DNA of 9,611 nucleotides from Shewanella sp. (GTDB lineage Bacteria > Pseudomonadota > Gammaproteobacteria > Enterobacterales > Shewanellaceae): positions 1-9,611 of the forward strand of contig SDWK01000417.1 in NCBI GenBank assembly GCA_004195335.1, read 5' to 3'. The first letter of the stretch is position 1, and the number at the start of each line of letters is the position of its first letter. The translations under genes were made by a program, and so were the position numbers. The notes under the pieces were generated by a model, which had not been told where the DNA came from, searched no databases, and worked only from the letters and a program-made list of their open reading frames with translations. Positions 1-5,815 of the stretch are shown here, one piece after another.

Positions 1-1
1 T

Positions 2-61
2 TTCGTCATCGCAACGCACGCGAAAGCGGCCGAAGGTAAATTCCCTGCTAACATTTCATAA
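2..61 (+). CDS. Possible 3' end of an unidentified gene
   Basis: The first 40 bases are noticeably more GC-rich than the following spacer. Frame 2 reads openly from the window edge for 19 codons with codon use ordinary for this kind of genome, ending FPANIS and a TAA at 59-61. This would be the C-terminal tail of a gene entering from the left and converging on rraB. I do not recognise the peptide. Frames 1 and 3 are also open for 12 and 23 codons, and a short open frame beginning with ATG runs leftwards off the edge on the minus strand, so the assignment is weak. Confidence 0.25.
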   Translation, partial: FVIATHAKAAEGKFPANIS

Positions 62-81
62 ATTAGCTAACTAAACCTAAT

Positions 82-100
82 AAAAACGCCACTCAGTGGC
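82..100 (-). terminator. Rho-independent terminator of ybcJ-rraB operon
   Basis: GCCACT (88-93) and AGTGGC (95-100) form a short, tight hairpin. Read on the minus strand it is followed by G and then TTTTT (86-82). It lies 26 bases past the rraB stop codon. On the plus strand no T-run follows, so it works mainly for the leftward transcript. Confidence 0.7.
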
Positions 101-126
101 ATTAATAAAAATGCGAAGCAGATCGA

Positions 127-516
127 TTAGTGCTTACAGTCAGCGGTATGTTCATGTTCATCATCGCCGTACTCATCATCGCCTTCTTGATGTTGCATGA
201 CGCCCCAACCATCGGTTGCGCCTCCAAATTCGGCGGCAAACTCATTGAGCTTCACCTCTTGTTCGACAATAGCCTGGTATTCCGGAACCATATTGAAACA
301 AACGATTAGTTCCCACTTACCAACTTCATCATTTAAGTGAAGTTCCATCTCACCTTCAAACTCGGATTTCGCCAGTTCTTCGGTCGCAGACTCAGCATCT
401 CGTTGATCGTCGAAAACAAGGAAGAAGTCGACATCGAGTTGTTTCGTTAAATCGATGCCCGCATCAGCCATCGCTGCCAGCATTTTGCCATTATCATCAT
501 CTGGGAATTGCATCAT
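127..516 (-). CDS. rraB: RraB-family ribonuclease E inhibitor
   Basis: This is a 129-residue cytoplasmic protein of the RraB family (regulator of ribonuclease activity B). In E. coli RraB binds RNase E and changes the composition and activity of the RNA degradosome. Support comes from the N-terminal FPDDDNGKMLAAM-type segment followed by a predicted ferredoxin-like alternation of strands and helices, the DGWG motif near residue 103, and a strongly acidic tail, a feature also seen in E. coli RraB. The tail is unusual in being rich in His and ending in HEHTADCKH, which could bind a metal. The gene lies 14 bases downstream of the S4-domain gene and shares its transcript. Two adjacent ATG codons are possible starts. 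GGAG lies 3 bases before the first and 6 before the second (513), so the second may be preferred. Family membership is fairly sure; action on RNase E in this organism is inferred. Confidence 0.85.
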   Translation of the reverse strand: MMQFPDDDNGKMLAAMADAGIDLTKQLDVDFFLVFDDQRDAESATEELAKSEFEGEMELHLNDEVGKWELIVCFNMVPEYQAIVEQEVKLNEFAAEFGGATDGWGVMQHQEGDDEYGDDEHEHTADCKH

Positions 517-530
517 TTACTCCATCCGCT

Positions 531-764
531 CTATTCTGCCGCTACAATCTTAACCGAAGCATCGTTGAATGAAATCACTTCACCCGCACGAACCTTTTTA
601 CGTTTACGAGTTTCAACAACACCGTCTACGGTCACCATACCTTCACTGATAACGAATTTTGCTTCTCCGCCGCCGCCAACCATAGCTTCGACTTTTAAAA
701 TTTTATATAGCTCTATGAACTCTTCACCAGGCAATAATGCCAAAGTCGTAACTTGTGCTGTCAC
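531..764 (-). CDS. ybcJ: YbcJ-like S4 RNA-binding domain protein
   Basis: A 77-residue protein made almost entirely of one S4 RNA-binding fold, close to E. coli YbcJ in length (about 70 residues) and in the core region: an AKxxIxEGxVxVDGxVETRKR block at about residues 35-54, followed by a KxxAGxxISF strand. The basic TRKRKK patch (52-57) is the likely RNA contact. YbcJ's cellular role is not established; proposals involve RNA or ribosome binding. The start is GTG. It is supported by AAAGG eight bases upstream and by an extended -10 promoter that would leave a leader of about 25 nt. No earlier in-frame start fits. Co-transcription with rraB links it to RNA turnover. A four-glycine run (31-34) sits in the loop before the core. 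Confidence 0.87.
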   Translation of the reverse strand: MTAQVTTLALLPGEEFIELYKILKVEAMVGGGGEAKFVISEGMVTVDGVVETRKRKKVRAGEVISFNDASVKIVAAE

Positions 765-795
765 ACGATTTACCTTTAATCAAATTTATTGCGAG

Positions 796-804
796 ATTAT
801 AACA
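796..804 (-). promoter_or_regulatory. Extended -10 promoter of ybcJ-rraB
   Basis: On the minus strand the sequence reads TGTTATAAT: a perfect -10 hexamer (796-801) preceded by the TGn extension (803-804). No good -35 hexamer is present at the usual distance, which is typical of extended -10 promoters. Transcription would start near 788-790, about 25 nt ahead of the GTG start codon of ybcJ. Confidence 0.65.
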
Positions 805-924
805 CTCACAGGTAAACAAACTATAGCAATGATCAAGAATGCTTTTAGGAATAATGAATATAAAAATGAGGGACAAGATGCTTAAAGAGGAGCAGGTATC
901 TGACTGGTGGCGTTAGCGAGGTAT

Positions 925-1461
925 TTAGCGTGTTCTTTCTTCAGTGAGTAAGCCATAACTGCAGTCATCAATCCAGGTTTCACCGACTTTATAATTATCT
1001 CTGAGTATCCCTTCTAACTGAAAACCATTTCGTTCCAGTACCTTGGTAGAAGCGATATTGTCTTTGGCACAAAGCGCGATAAACTTATGAACATTAAAAC
1101 TAAGAGATCCCAAGTCTATGACAGCTTTAAGACTCTCGGTGGCATAGCCCTTACCTTGACCAGCCGTGGCTAACATGTAACCCACTTCGACATGCCCAAA
1201 TTCAAGATTTTTACAATAGAGCCCGGTAAAACCGATAAAACGACCCGTTTCAAGCTCTTCGATAACTAAACTTAACCAGTCCCCAGATCCATAGGACCAA
1301 GGGGACAATCTATGCTCGAACTTTTCCTTCAGAGTATCAATATCATCAGGCCGTCTGACAAATTGATTTATCAGAGGATCTTGGTGAATCGACAAAAAAT
1401 CGCTCCAGTCATCACGGACTAGGGAGCGAACTTTTAATCTGTCGGTATAAAGCTCGAGCAT
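925..1461 (-). CDS. GNAT N-acetyltransferase, RimJ/RimL type
   Basis: A 178-residue acetyl-CoA-dependent N-acetyltransferase. The opening TDRLKVRSLVRDDW is typical of RimJ/RimL and related enzymes that acetylate ribosomal-protein N-termini or small amines. Motif A is clear: VEVGYML (91-97) is followed by the CoA pyrophosphate loop GQGKGYATES (101-110). Motif B follows with NIASTKVLERNGFQLEGILR (135-154). The length is normal and the frame intact. The gene starts 19 bases after ppiC with only a weak AGAG ribosome site, so it is probably the second gene of that transcript. The substrate cannot be told from sequence; protein, antibiotic or amino-acid acetylation are all possible. No obvious terminator follows the stop codon, so some readthrough into ybcJ-rraB is possible. 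Confidence 0.9.
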   Translation of the reverse strand: MLELYTDRLKVRSLVRDDWSDFLSIHQDPLINQFVRRPDDIDTLKEKFEHRLSPWSYGSGDWLSLVIEELETGRFIGFTGLYCKNLEFGHVEVGYMLATAGQGKGYATESLKAVIDLGSLSFNVHKFIALCAKDNIASTKVLERNGFQLEGILRDNYKVGETWIDDCSYGLLTEERTR

Positions 1462-1480
1462 AACAATCTCTATTGGGTTA

Positions 1481-1759
1481 TTAAGCGCGGCTTGTTACTT
1501 CAAGCAGGTGGTAACCAAATTGAGTTTTAACCGGACCTTGTACTTCGTTAAGCGGTGCACTAAATACCACTTCATCAAACTCTTTAACCATCATACCCGG
1601 TCCGAAAGAACCCAGATCGCCACCTTGAGCGCTTGAAGGGCAAGATGAGTTAGCCTTAGCTACATCACCAAAATCGGCGCCAGCCAAAATCTGTTGCTTA
1701 AGCTCTTCACACTGAACTTCAGTACTCACGAGTAGATGTCTTGCAGTGGCTTGTACCAT
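1481..1759 (-). CDS. ppiC: Peptidyl-prolyl isomerase C (parvulin)
   Basis: A 92-residue single-domain parvulin, the same size as E. coli PpiC (93 residues). It catalyses cis-trans isomerisation of peptidyl-prolyl bonds in the cytoplasm; there is no signal peptide or membrane segment. Parvulin hallmarks are visible: ARHLLV (6-11), GADFGDVAKANSSCPS (27-42), GGDLGSF (46-52), MVKEFDEVVFS (57-67) and the C-terminal TQFGYHLLEV (79-88) carrying the conserved active-site His. The start ATG has a good ribosome site, AGGAG seven bases upstream. It is the first gene of a likely two-gene unit with the acetyltransferase. Its upstream DNA contains two inverted repeats that might regulate it. Confidence 0.95.
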   Translation of the reverse strand: MVQATARHLLVSTEVQCEELKQQILAGADFGDVAKANSSCPSSAQGGDLGSFGPGMMVKEFDEVVFSAPLNEVQGPVKTQFGYHLLEVTSRA

Positions 1760-1787
1760 GTTATAACTCCTAAATTTAAAAACTTGC

Positions 1788-1814
1788 CTATCGATCTATA
1801 TTTGGTATCGATAG
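1788..1814 (-). promoter_or_regulatory. Inverted repeat in ppiC promoter region
   Basis: CTATCGAT (1788-1795) and ATCGATAG (1807-1814) are perfect inverted copies, 11 bases apart and about 30 bases ahead of ppiC. A possible minus-strand -10, TATAGA (1795-1800), lies between and slightly inside the arms, with only a poor -35. The layout suits an operator over the promoter, but I recognise no regulator. Each arm itself holds the short palindrome ATCGAT. Confidence 0.35.
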
Positions 1815-1842
1815 CGACAATAAAAAATGTTCATATCCCAAT

Positions 1843-1861
1843 CAAGCATGCAGCATGTTTG
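1843..1861. promoter_or_regulatory. 19-bp near-palindrome upstream of ppiC
   Basis: CAAgCATGCaGCATGtTTG is symmetric about 1852 with eight matching pairs and one mismatched pair (1846/1858). It lies about 85 bases ahead of ppiC, upstream of the likely core promoter, where a dimeric regulator could bind. No known operator is recognised. It is not followed by a T-run, so it is not a terminator. Confidence 0.35.
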
Positions 1862-1913
1862 GCTTCACAACCTGAATCGGCTATTCACCCCTGTAAAGAG
1901 TAATCCCGTCGGG

Positions 1914-1954
1914 AGTAAATAAACCCAGCTAGTATAAAACATTCGCTGGGTTTA
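1914..1954 (-). terminator. Likely terminator of the DUF885 gene
   Basis: TAAACCCAGC (1920-1929) pairs with GCTGGGTTTA (1945-1954) to give a 10-bp stem with a 15-base loop. Read on the minus strand it ends in GGGTTTATTTACT, a T-rich tail. It lies about 45 bases beyond the stop codon of the lipoprotein gene. The large loop and interrupted T-run make it weaker than the terminator at 4517-4543. A small TCCC/GGGA hairpin follows immediately (1904-1914). Nothing else is apparent between it and the ppiC upstream repeats. Confidence 0.55.
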
Positions 1955-1998
1955 AAAAGCATTAATATAAATGGTGTCGAATAATCAACATTATGCGA

Positions 1999-3849
1999 TT
2001 ACTTCTGAGTGTCAATCCAATGATGGATCTTCATCTCCATCACCTCCATAGGCAGAGAGCCTGAGGTAAGTACTTGATCATGGAACGACTTTAAATTGAA
2101 CTTATCACCCAAGGCTGTCTCAGCTTCGGCTCTTAAAGACAAGATCTTTAGCTGTCCAACTTTGTAAGACAAGGCTTGGCCAGGAATAGCCATATATCTT
2201 TCGACCTCAGCAATGATATCCGACTCAGCCATTGGCGAATTATCTTTCATGTACTGAATGGCTTGCTCACGAGTCCAGCCCTTAGCGTGAAGCCCTGTAT
2301 CGACAACAAGACGCATGGCGCGAAGCATCTCATCGGATAACTTACCAAAGTATTGATAAGGATCTTCAAATAGGCCCATCTCAATACCTAAGTATTCAGC
2401 GTAAAGCGCCCATCCCTCTTCGAACGCGGTATAACCGCTGAATCGTTGAAACTCAGGTACACCTGAAAGCTCTTGCTTGATGGCAATTTGGAAATGATGT
2501 CCAGGTGCAGCCTCATGCAGAGAAAGCGTAGTCATCCCCCATTTAGGCTGTGCCTTTAGATTGTACGTATTAATATAAAACACACCCGGACGAGAGCCAT
2601 CGACCGCTGGCGACTCATATGAGGCCCCTGCTGCGGATTGTTCCCTAAAGCTCTCTACAGGTTTAACGACATAATCCGCCTTAGGCATAACATCAAAGTA
2701 TTTAGGCAATTCAGCATTGATTTTATCTTTAAGCGTCATATAGCCATCTATCAAGCCCTGACGTTCACTGAAGAAATACTTTGGTTCAGATGACAAAGAA
2801 GCAAAAAATGCCGTTAAATCGCCTTCAAACTTCACCTGCTGACGAACCTTGTCCATTTCAGACAGAATACGGGCAACTTCACTTAAACCAATTTGATGGA
2901 TCTCATCGACTGACATAGTGGTCGTCGTATGAGAATTAGCTAGGTGCTGATACCAAACTTTACCATTTGGCAGCCCCCACCATCCGTCGCTGGCTCGTGC
3001 AACCGGCAGGTAAGTGGTTGCAAAGTATTCTTTCAATGAAGTTAATGCCGGAAGCAGCTCATTATTAATCAGTTGGATGTACTTTGCTGTGATCGCCTCT
3101 TTTTGCTCTTGGGTAAAGCTTTCTGGGAAGTTGTTCACCGGAGTGTAAAACAAACTCTCACTGGCTTGGTTTACCAACTGTGCTTCGAGCTGAGGAATAA
3201 TGCGCTCAACTAGGATACGAGGCAAAACAACTTTACTTCTTATCCCCTCATCCATGCGCGCTTGTGCTAGCTTAGTCCAGTTGATAAAACCAGAGAGACG
3301 TGAAGCCCAGTTATCATAATCTTCAACCGTATTGAAAGGCTGAGCACTTTCACCACTGCCGAGTTGCACCATGCTTATCACAGTACTGTAGAACTGATTC
3401 ATCGGCATAAATCGAGAGGGGAATGTCTCATCGACTAGGGCAACATTTCGATCATAATTAAACATGTCGTAGCTTAACTGTAAATCGAGGGAAAGCTGGC
3501 TTCTGTCAATCTGTTCGACACGTTTCAAGTAACTGGTATTAAGCTCGTGGCGGGCCTTGAGATAATCATCGGTAAGATCACCGCCGAATTGATCATTGTA
3601 ATCATTGACACCAACAAACGTTGCATAGATAGGCTCAAGCTTCAGGTAGTCTTTAAAGAAGTTATCCACTAGGGCTAAATAAGCCTGTTCGACAGCTTCA
3701 TTCTTAATGGCTTGACTGGCTTTAACTGGGTTATTTTGTGCTATTTCGGCTTGTGAATTAACGGCTACCCCAGTTGCTTTTTCACTATCTGAACAAGCTG
3801 TTAGGCCTAGTACCAATCCGATTGATACGGCAAGTAAAGCTCTTTTCAT
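1999..3849 (-). CDS. DUF885 lipoprotein, putative zinc metallopeptidase
   Basis: A 616-residue protein of the DUF885 family. The N-terminus has a basic start, a hydrophobic stretch and the lipobox LTAC with Cys19, so it is a lipoprotein anchored in the envelope. The residues after Cys19 (SDSEK) do not place an Asp at +2, which favours the outer membrane. The core motif HEAAPGHH (445-452) is a zinc-site signature of HExxPGHH type, and FEEGWALYAEYLG (476-488) follows about 30 residues later and probably supplies the third ligand. Near the C-terminus lie VDTGLHAKGW (516-525) and the conserved IPGQALSYKVGQ segment (555-566). Length is normal and the catalytic residues are intact. Peptide hydrolysis is inferred from the motif; the natural substrate is not known. 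The start ATG has GAGAGG upstream. It appears monocistronic and diverges from the GGDEF gene. Confidence 0.9.
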   Translation of the reverse strand: MKRALLAVSIGLVLGLTACSDSEKATGVAVNSQAEIAQNNPVKASQAIKNEAVEQAYLALVDNFFKDYLKLEPIYATFVGVNDYNDQFGGDLTDDYLKARHELNTSYLKRVEQIDRSQLSLDLQLSYDMFNYDRNVALVDETFPSRFMPMNQFYSTVISMVQLGSGESAQPFNTVEDYDNWASRLSGFINWTKLAQARMDEGIRSKVVLPRILVERIIPQLEAQLVNQASESLFYTPVNNFPESFTQEQKEAITAKYIQLINNELLPALTSLKEYFATTYLPVARASDGWWGLPNGKVWYQHLANSHTTTTMSVDEIHQIGLSEVARILSEMDKVRQQVKFEGDLTAFFASLSSEPKYFFSERQGLIDGYMTLKDKINAELPKYFDVMPKADYVVKPVESFREQSAAGASYESPAVDGSRPGVFYINTYNLKAQPKWGMTTLSLHEAAPGHHFQIAIKQELSGVPEFQRFSGYTAFEEGWALYAEYLGIEMGLFEDPYQYFGKLSDEMLRAMRLVVDTGLHAKGWTREQAIQYMKDNSPMAESDIIAEVERYMAIPGQALSYKVGQLKILSLRAEAETALGDKFNLKSFHDQVLTSGSLPMEVMEMKIHHWIDTQK

Positions 3850-3897
3850 TAAATCCCTCTCTTTATTATTCTGTGCAAATGCTTGTTATTTTCTATA

Positions 3898-3906
3898 CTT
3901 ATAGCA
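3898..3906 (-). promoter_or_regulatory. Extended -10 promoter of the DUF885 gene
   Basis: On the minus strand TGCTATAAG combines a TGn extension with a five-of-six -10 hexamer. Transcription would start near 3891, leaving a leader of about 42 nt before the lipoprotein ATG at 3849. It forms one half of the 3899-3916 palindrome. No convincing -35 is seen. Confidence 0.45.
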
Positions 3907-3916
3907 ATTGATATAA
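3899..3916. promoter_or_regulatory. 18-bp near-palindrome in divergent promoter region
   Basis: TTATAGCAATTGATATAA has eight of nine complementary pairs around the CAATTG centre. It lies midway between the lipoprotein and GGDEF genes. Each half reads outward as TTGnTATAA, an extended -10 element, so the symmetry may come from two back-to-back promoters, from an operator, or from both. Confidence 0.45.
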
Positions 3917-3917
3917 C
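3909..3917 (+). promoter_or_regulatory. Extended -10 promoter of the GGDEF-like gene
   Basis: TGATATAAC holds a TGn extension and a five-of-six -10 hexamer (3912-3917). Transcription would begin near 3924, about 50 nt before the preferred ATG at 3973. An alternative -10, TATACT (3894-3899), lies just upstream. Neither has a strong -35. Confidence 0.4.
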
Positions 3918-3960
3918 TTGATCGTGTGATTAGCCCCCCTAAAAATGTGTACTAATGGGA

Positions 3961-3966
3961 AAGGAG
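3961..3966 (+). promoter_or_regulatory. Ribosome binding site fixing the GGDEF gene start
   Basis: AAGGAG lies exactly six bases ahead of the ATG at 3973-3975. The earlier in-frame ATG at 3955 overlaps the run-up to this site and has no purine-rich sequence in front of it. The downstream ATG is therefore the likely start. Confidence 0.8.
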
Positions 3967-3972
3967 TTACCA

Positions 3973-4482
3973 ATGATCTATTCATTTCGTAACTCAGGAT
4001 TCAGAGATCCTGAGACTGGCGTCTATAACCAAACCTACTTTATGGAGGTGTTCAATCGTGAGTGGCATCGCCATATAAGAGATCACCAAAGTTTGGCGTT
4101 ATTGTATCTTTGCCCGCACATACATGAAACAGTTAAGCAACCTCATCTGCTCGAATTTTTTATGAAGCAAGTTCAAGAAGCCATACTGAGAACAACAGAT
4201 CTAGTGGCTCGGTTCAACAATAACAGTTTTGCATTAGGTTTATTCAACATCGATGAACCCGGCACACAAATTGTTTTGGGCCGTATTGAGGACAAGATTA
4301 AGCAGTTCAATCTTGAATATGGTAAACAACATACCAGCCATGTGGATTATGAACTAGCGGGTTGCATATGTACCCCAGAACAAGATCTCAACATTGAGAT
4401 CTTATTTAAAGATGTGGAAAATCTGAGTCATGAACTGGGGCGCGAAAGAAATAGAAACATTGAACTAAGGCACTTGCAATAA
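3973..4482 (+). CDS. Degenerate GGDEF-domain protein, possible c-di-GMP receptor
   Basis: A 169-residue protein that is essentially a lone GGDEF domain with no sensor or membrane part. The domain entry DPETGVYNQTYF (12-23) matches the usual DxLTGLxNR-type start. The catalytic signature is gone: the GGDEF position reads NNNSF (82-86), and the metal-binding Asp strand reads LLYLCPHIHE (43-52) instead of an Asp-rich segment. Cyclase activity is therefore very unlikely. In contrast RTTD (73-76) followed by LVARF matches the inhibitory-site RxxD placed five residues before GGDEF in active cyclases, so the product-binding site may survive. Such proteins can act as c-di-GMP effectors; that role is inferred here. 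The start was chosen by the ribosome site at 3961-3966; starting at 3955 would add six residues. It is apparently monocistronic, ending at the strong terminator at 4517. Confidence 0.8.
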   Translation: MIYSFRNSGFRDPETGVYNQTYFMEVFNREWHRHIRDHQSLALLYLCPHIHETVKQPHLLEFFMKQVQEAILRTTDLVARFNNNSFALGLFNIDEPGTQIVLGRIEDKIKQFNLEYGKQHTSHVDYELAGCICTPEQDLNIEILFKDVENLSHELGRERNRNIELRHLQ

Positions 4483-4516
4483 GCTATCCCCATTAAAAGA
4501 CTTAACTTACGCATAC

Positions 4517-4543
4517 AAAAAAGGCCCCTTTCGGGGCCTTTTT
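4517..4543. terminator. Bidirectional Rho-independent terminator
   Basis: GGCCCC (4523-4528) and GGGGCC (4533-4538) form a perfect GC stem with a TTTC loop, flanked by an A-run (4517-4522) and a T-run (4539-4543). It serves both strands: it ends the GGDEF transcript 34 bases past its stop codon and the TonB2 operon 10 bases past the stop codon of the TPR gene. Confidence 0.95.
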
Positions 4544-4553
4544 AATCACGAAT

Positions 4554-5813
4554 TTACAAGGTTACATTGTGAATTCGTGCCTTCTCTTTGATATAAGAGA
4601 TATATCCCTTCGCTGAACGCGCGGTCTTATCATCTTTAGCAGCTAACTTGCAGCGCTTATAGGCTGACTTGTATTGCTTGATATTGAGATAAGCCAGAGC
4701 TAATTCAAACTGAGCTTCACCAGGATGGTCAACGCCAGCATCGAGCGCCTTCTTAAGAACCGGAATAGCAGCCTTAGACTTACCATCAAGACTTAAGATA
4801 CGACCCTGACGCAGGTAGTATTTACCATTATTACCAGCTTCAGCGGCTTTGCCGTAATAGGACGCAGCTTCTTTCAGCTCTTTAGCGTTGTGATAGAAAC
4901 CGGCTAAAATCGCAAGAGTCTTCTCTTCCTCTTTTATCATTCCGGATTTCATATGCTTTTCATAGATTTTTGCAGCACGGTATGGTGAACCATTTTGTGC
5001 AAGCAGTTGAGTCAGACGAGTGATGTTACCCGCTGATTCTAAAAATCCATTCTTATACGCTAGGTCATAAGTCGCCAGCGACTCGGTGTACTTTTCAGTC
5101 ATCAGATAAAACTGAGCTAACTGGACCCATAGACGCTTGTCGTCCTGGAAAAGTGGCACCATGGTCTCTAACACTTTAACCGCTTCAGGATACTTCTTTT
5201 GATTGAAGTATGCCGTTAGCTTCATCTGGTACAAACCTTTATCGGGTTTGTCACTGATGGATAAGCCTTTATCCGCAACCTCAAGCACTTTGTTCCAGTT
5301 CTTCTGTTCAGAGTATGCGATACCAATACGACGATAGATCTGAGCGTCTTGCTTACAAGTGAACTCCATCCATCTGAAGTAGTACGGAATTGCTTCTTTG
5401 AACTTCTTCTCTTGCAATAAGAGATCGGCATAGAGACGCAAGGTCGCAGCGTGGTCTGTACCACCCAAAAGATCGAAATCGACGGCAGTTTTAAGATACT
5501 TGATCGCCGTGCCCATCTGAGACTTTTCAGCATAAAAGTTACCCAACATACGGGCAATATACGCTTTATCAAAATCATGATTAGGATCTGCTTCAAGTAA
5601 TATCGCAATCGCTTCATCGATATTATTTTCGGTATAAGCCTTGAAAGACTTTTGTACTTTCTTCGCTGCAGATTGACCAACAGCTTTGGACTTACGCGTG
5701 TCGATTTCACATTTTTCAGCGGCATTAACAGCTGGTACCAGCGCTAAACTTCCACCCAAAGAAAGCAATAAAGCTGCTGCTATACTAGTCGATTTAAAAC
5801 TAAGTTTACGCAT
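4554..5813 (-). CDS. Periplasmic TPR protein of the TonB2 operon
   Basis: A 419-residue protein with a Sec signal peptide (basic MRKLSFK start, hydrophobic 11-28, cleavage near VNA31 or NAA32) and otherwise helical repeats from about residue 50 to 395. Roughly eight or nine tetratricopeptide units can be traced, for example at 84-117, 124-150, 159-190, 228-256 and 331-360, with typical A-x-x-Y and L-x-x-A spacing. TPR arrays bind other proteins, so a scaffold or receptor-docking role beside TonB2 in the periplasm is likely, but no activity can be assigned. It is the last gene of the operon: its ATG lies two bases after the tonB2 stop codon, and a very strong AAAGGAGG site is embedded in the end of tonB2. 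Similar TPR genes accompany TonB2 clusters in Vibrio and Shewanella. Three cysteines are present (35, 153, 388). Confidence 0.87.
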   Translation of the reverse strand: MRKLSFKSTSIAAALLLSLGGSLALVPAVNAAEKCEIDTRKSKAVGQSAAKKVQKSFKAYTENNIDEAIAILLEADPNHDFDKAYIARMLGNFYAEKSQMGTAIKYLKTAVDFDLLGGTDHAATLRLYADLLLQEKKFKEAIPYYFRWMEFTCKQDAQIYRRIGIAYSEQKNWNKVLEVADKGLSISDKPDKGLYQMKLTAYFNQKKYPEAVKVLETMVPLFQDDKRLWVQLAQFYLMTEKYTESLATYDLAYKNGFLESAGNITRLTQLLAQNGSPYRAAKIYEKHMKSGMIKEEEKTLAILAGFYHNAKELKEAASYYGKAAEAGNNGKYYLRQGRILSLDGKSKAAIPVLKKALDAGVDHPGEAQFELALAYLNIKQYKSAYKRCKLAAKDDKTARSAKGYISYIKEKARIHNVTL

Positions 5814-5815
5814 CG

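Noticed and set aside
508..885. Plus-strand open frame of 125 codons opposite ybcJ and the spacer
   Set aside because: It lies mostly antisense to the clear ybcJ gene, has low-complexity Ser/Thr/Pro content and no ribosome site, and resembles no known protein.
1904..1914. TCCC/GGGA mini-hairpin as a separate terminator
   Set aside because: Stem of only four or five pairs and no adjoining T-run; more likely incidental next to the larger hairpin.
5222..5725. Minus-strand open frame of 167 codons inside the TPR gene
   Set aside because: It is a frame-shifted reading of the well-supported TPR coding sequence, with Arg/Lys/Ser-rich composition and no domain.
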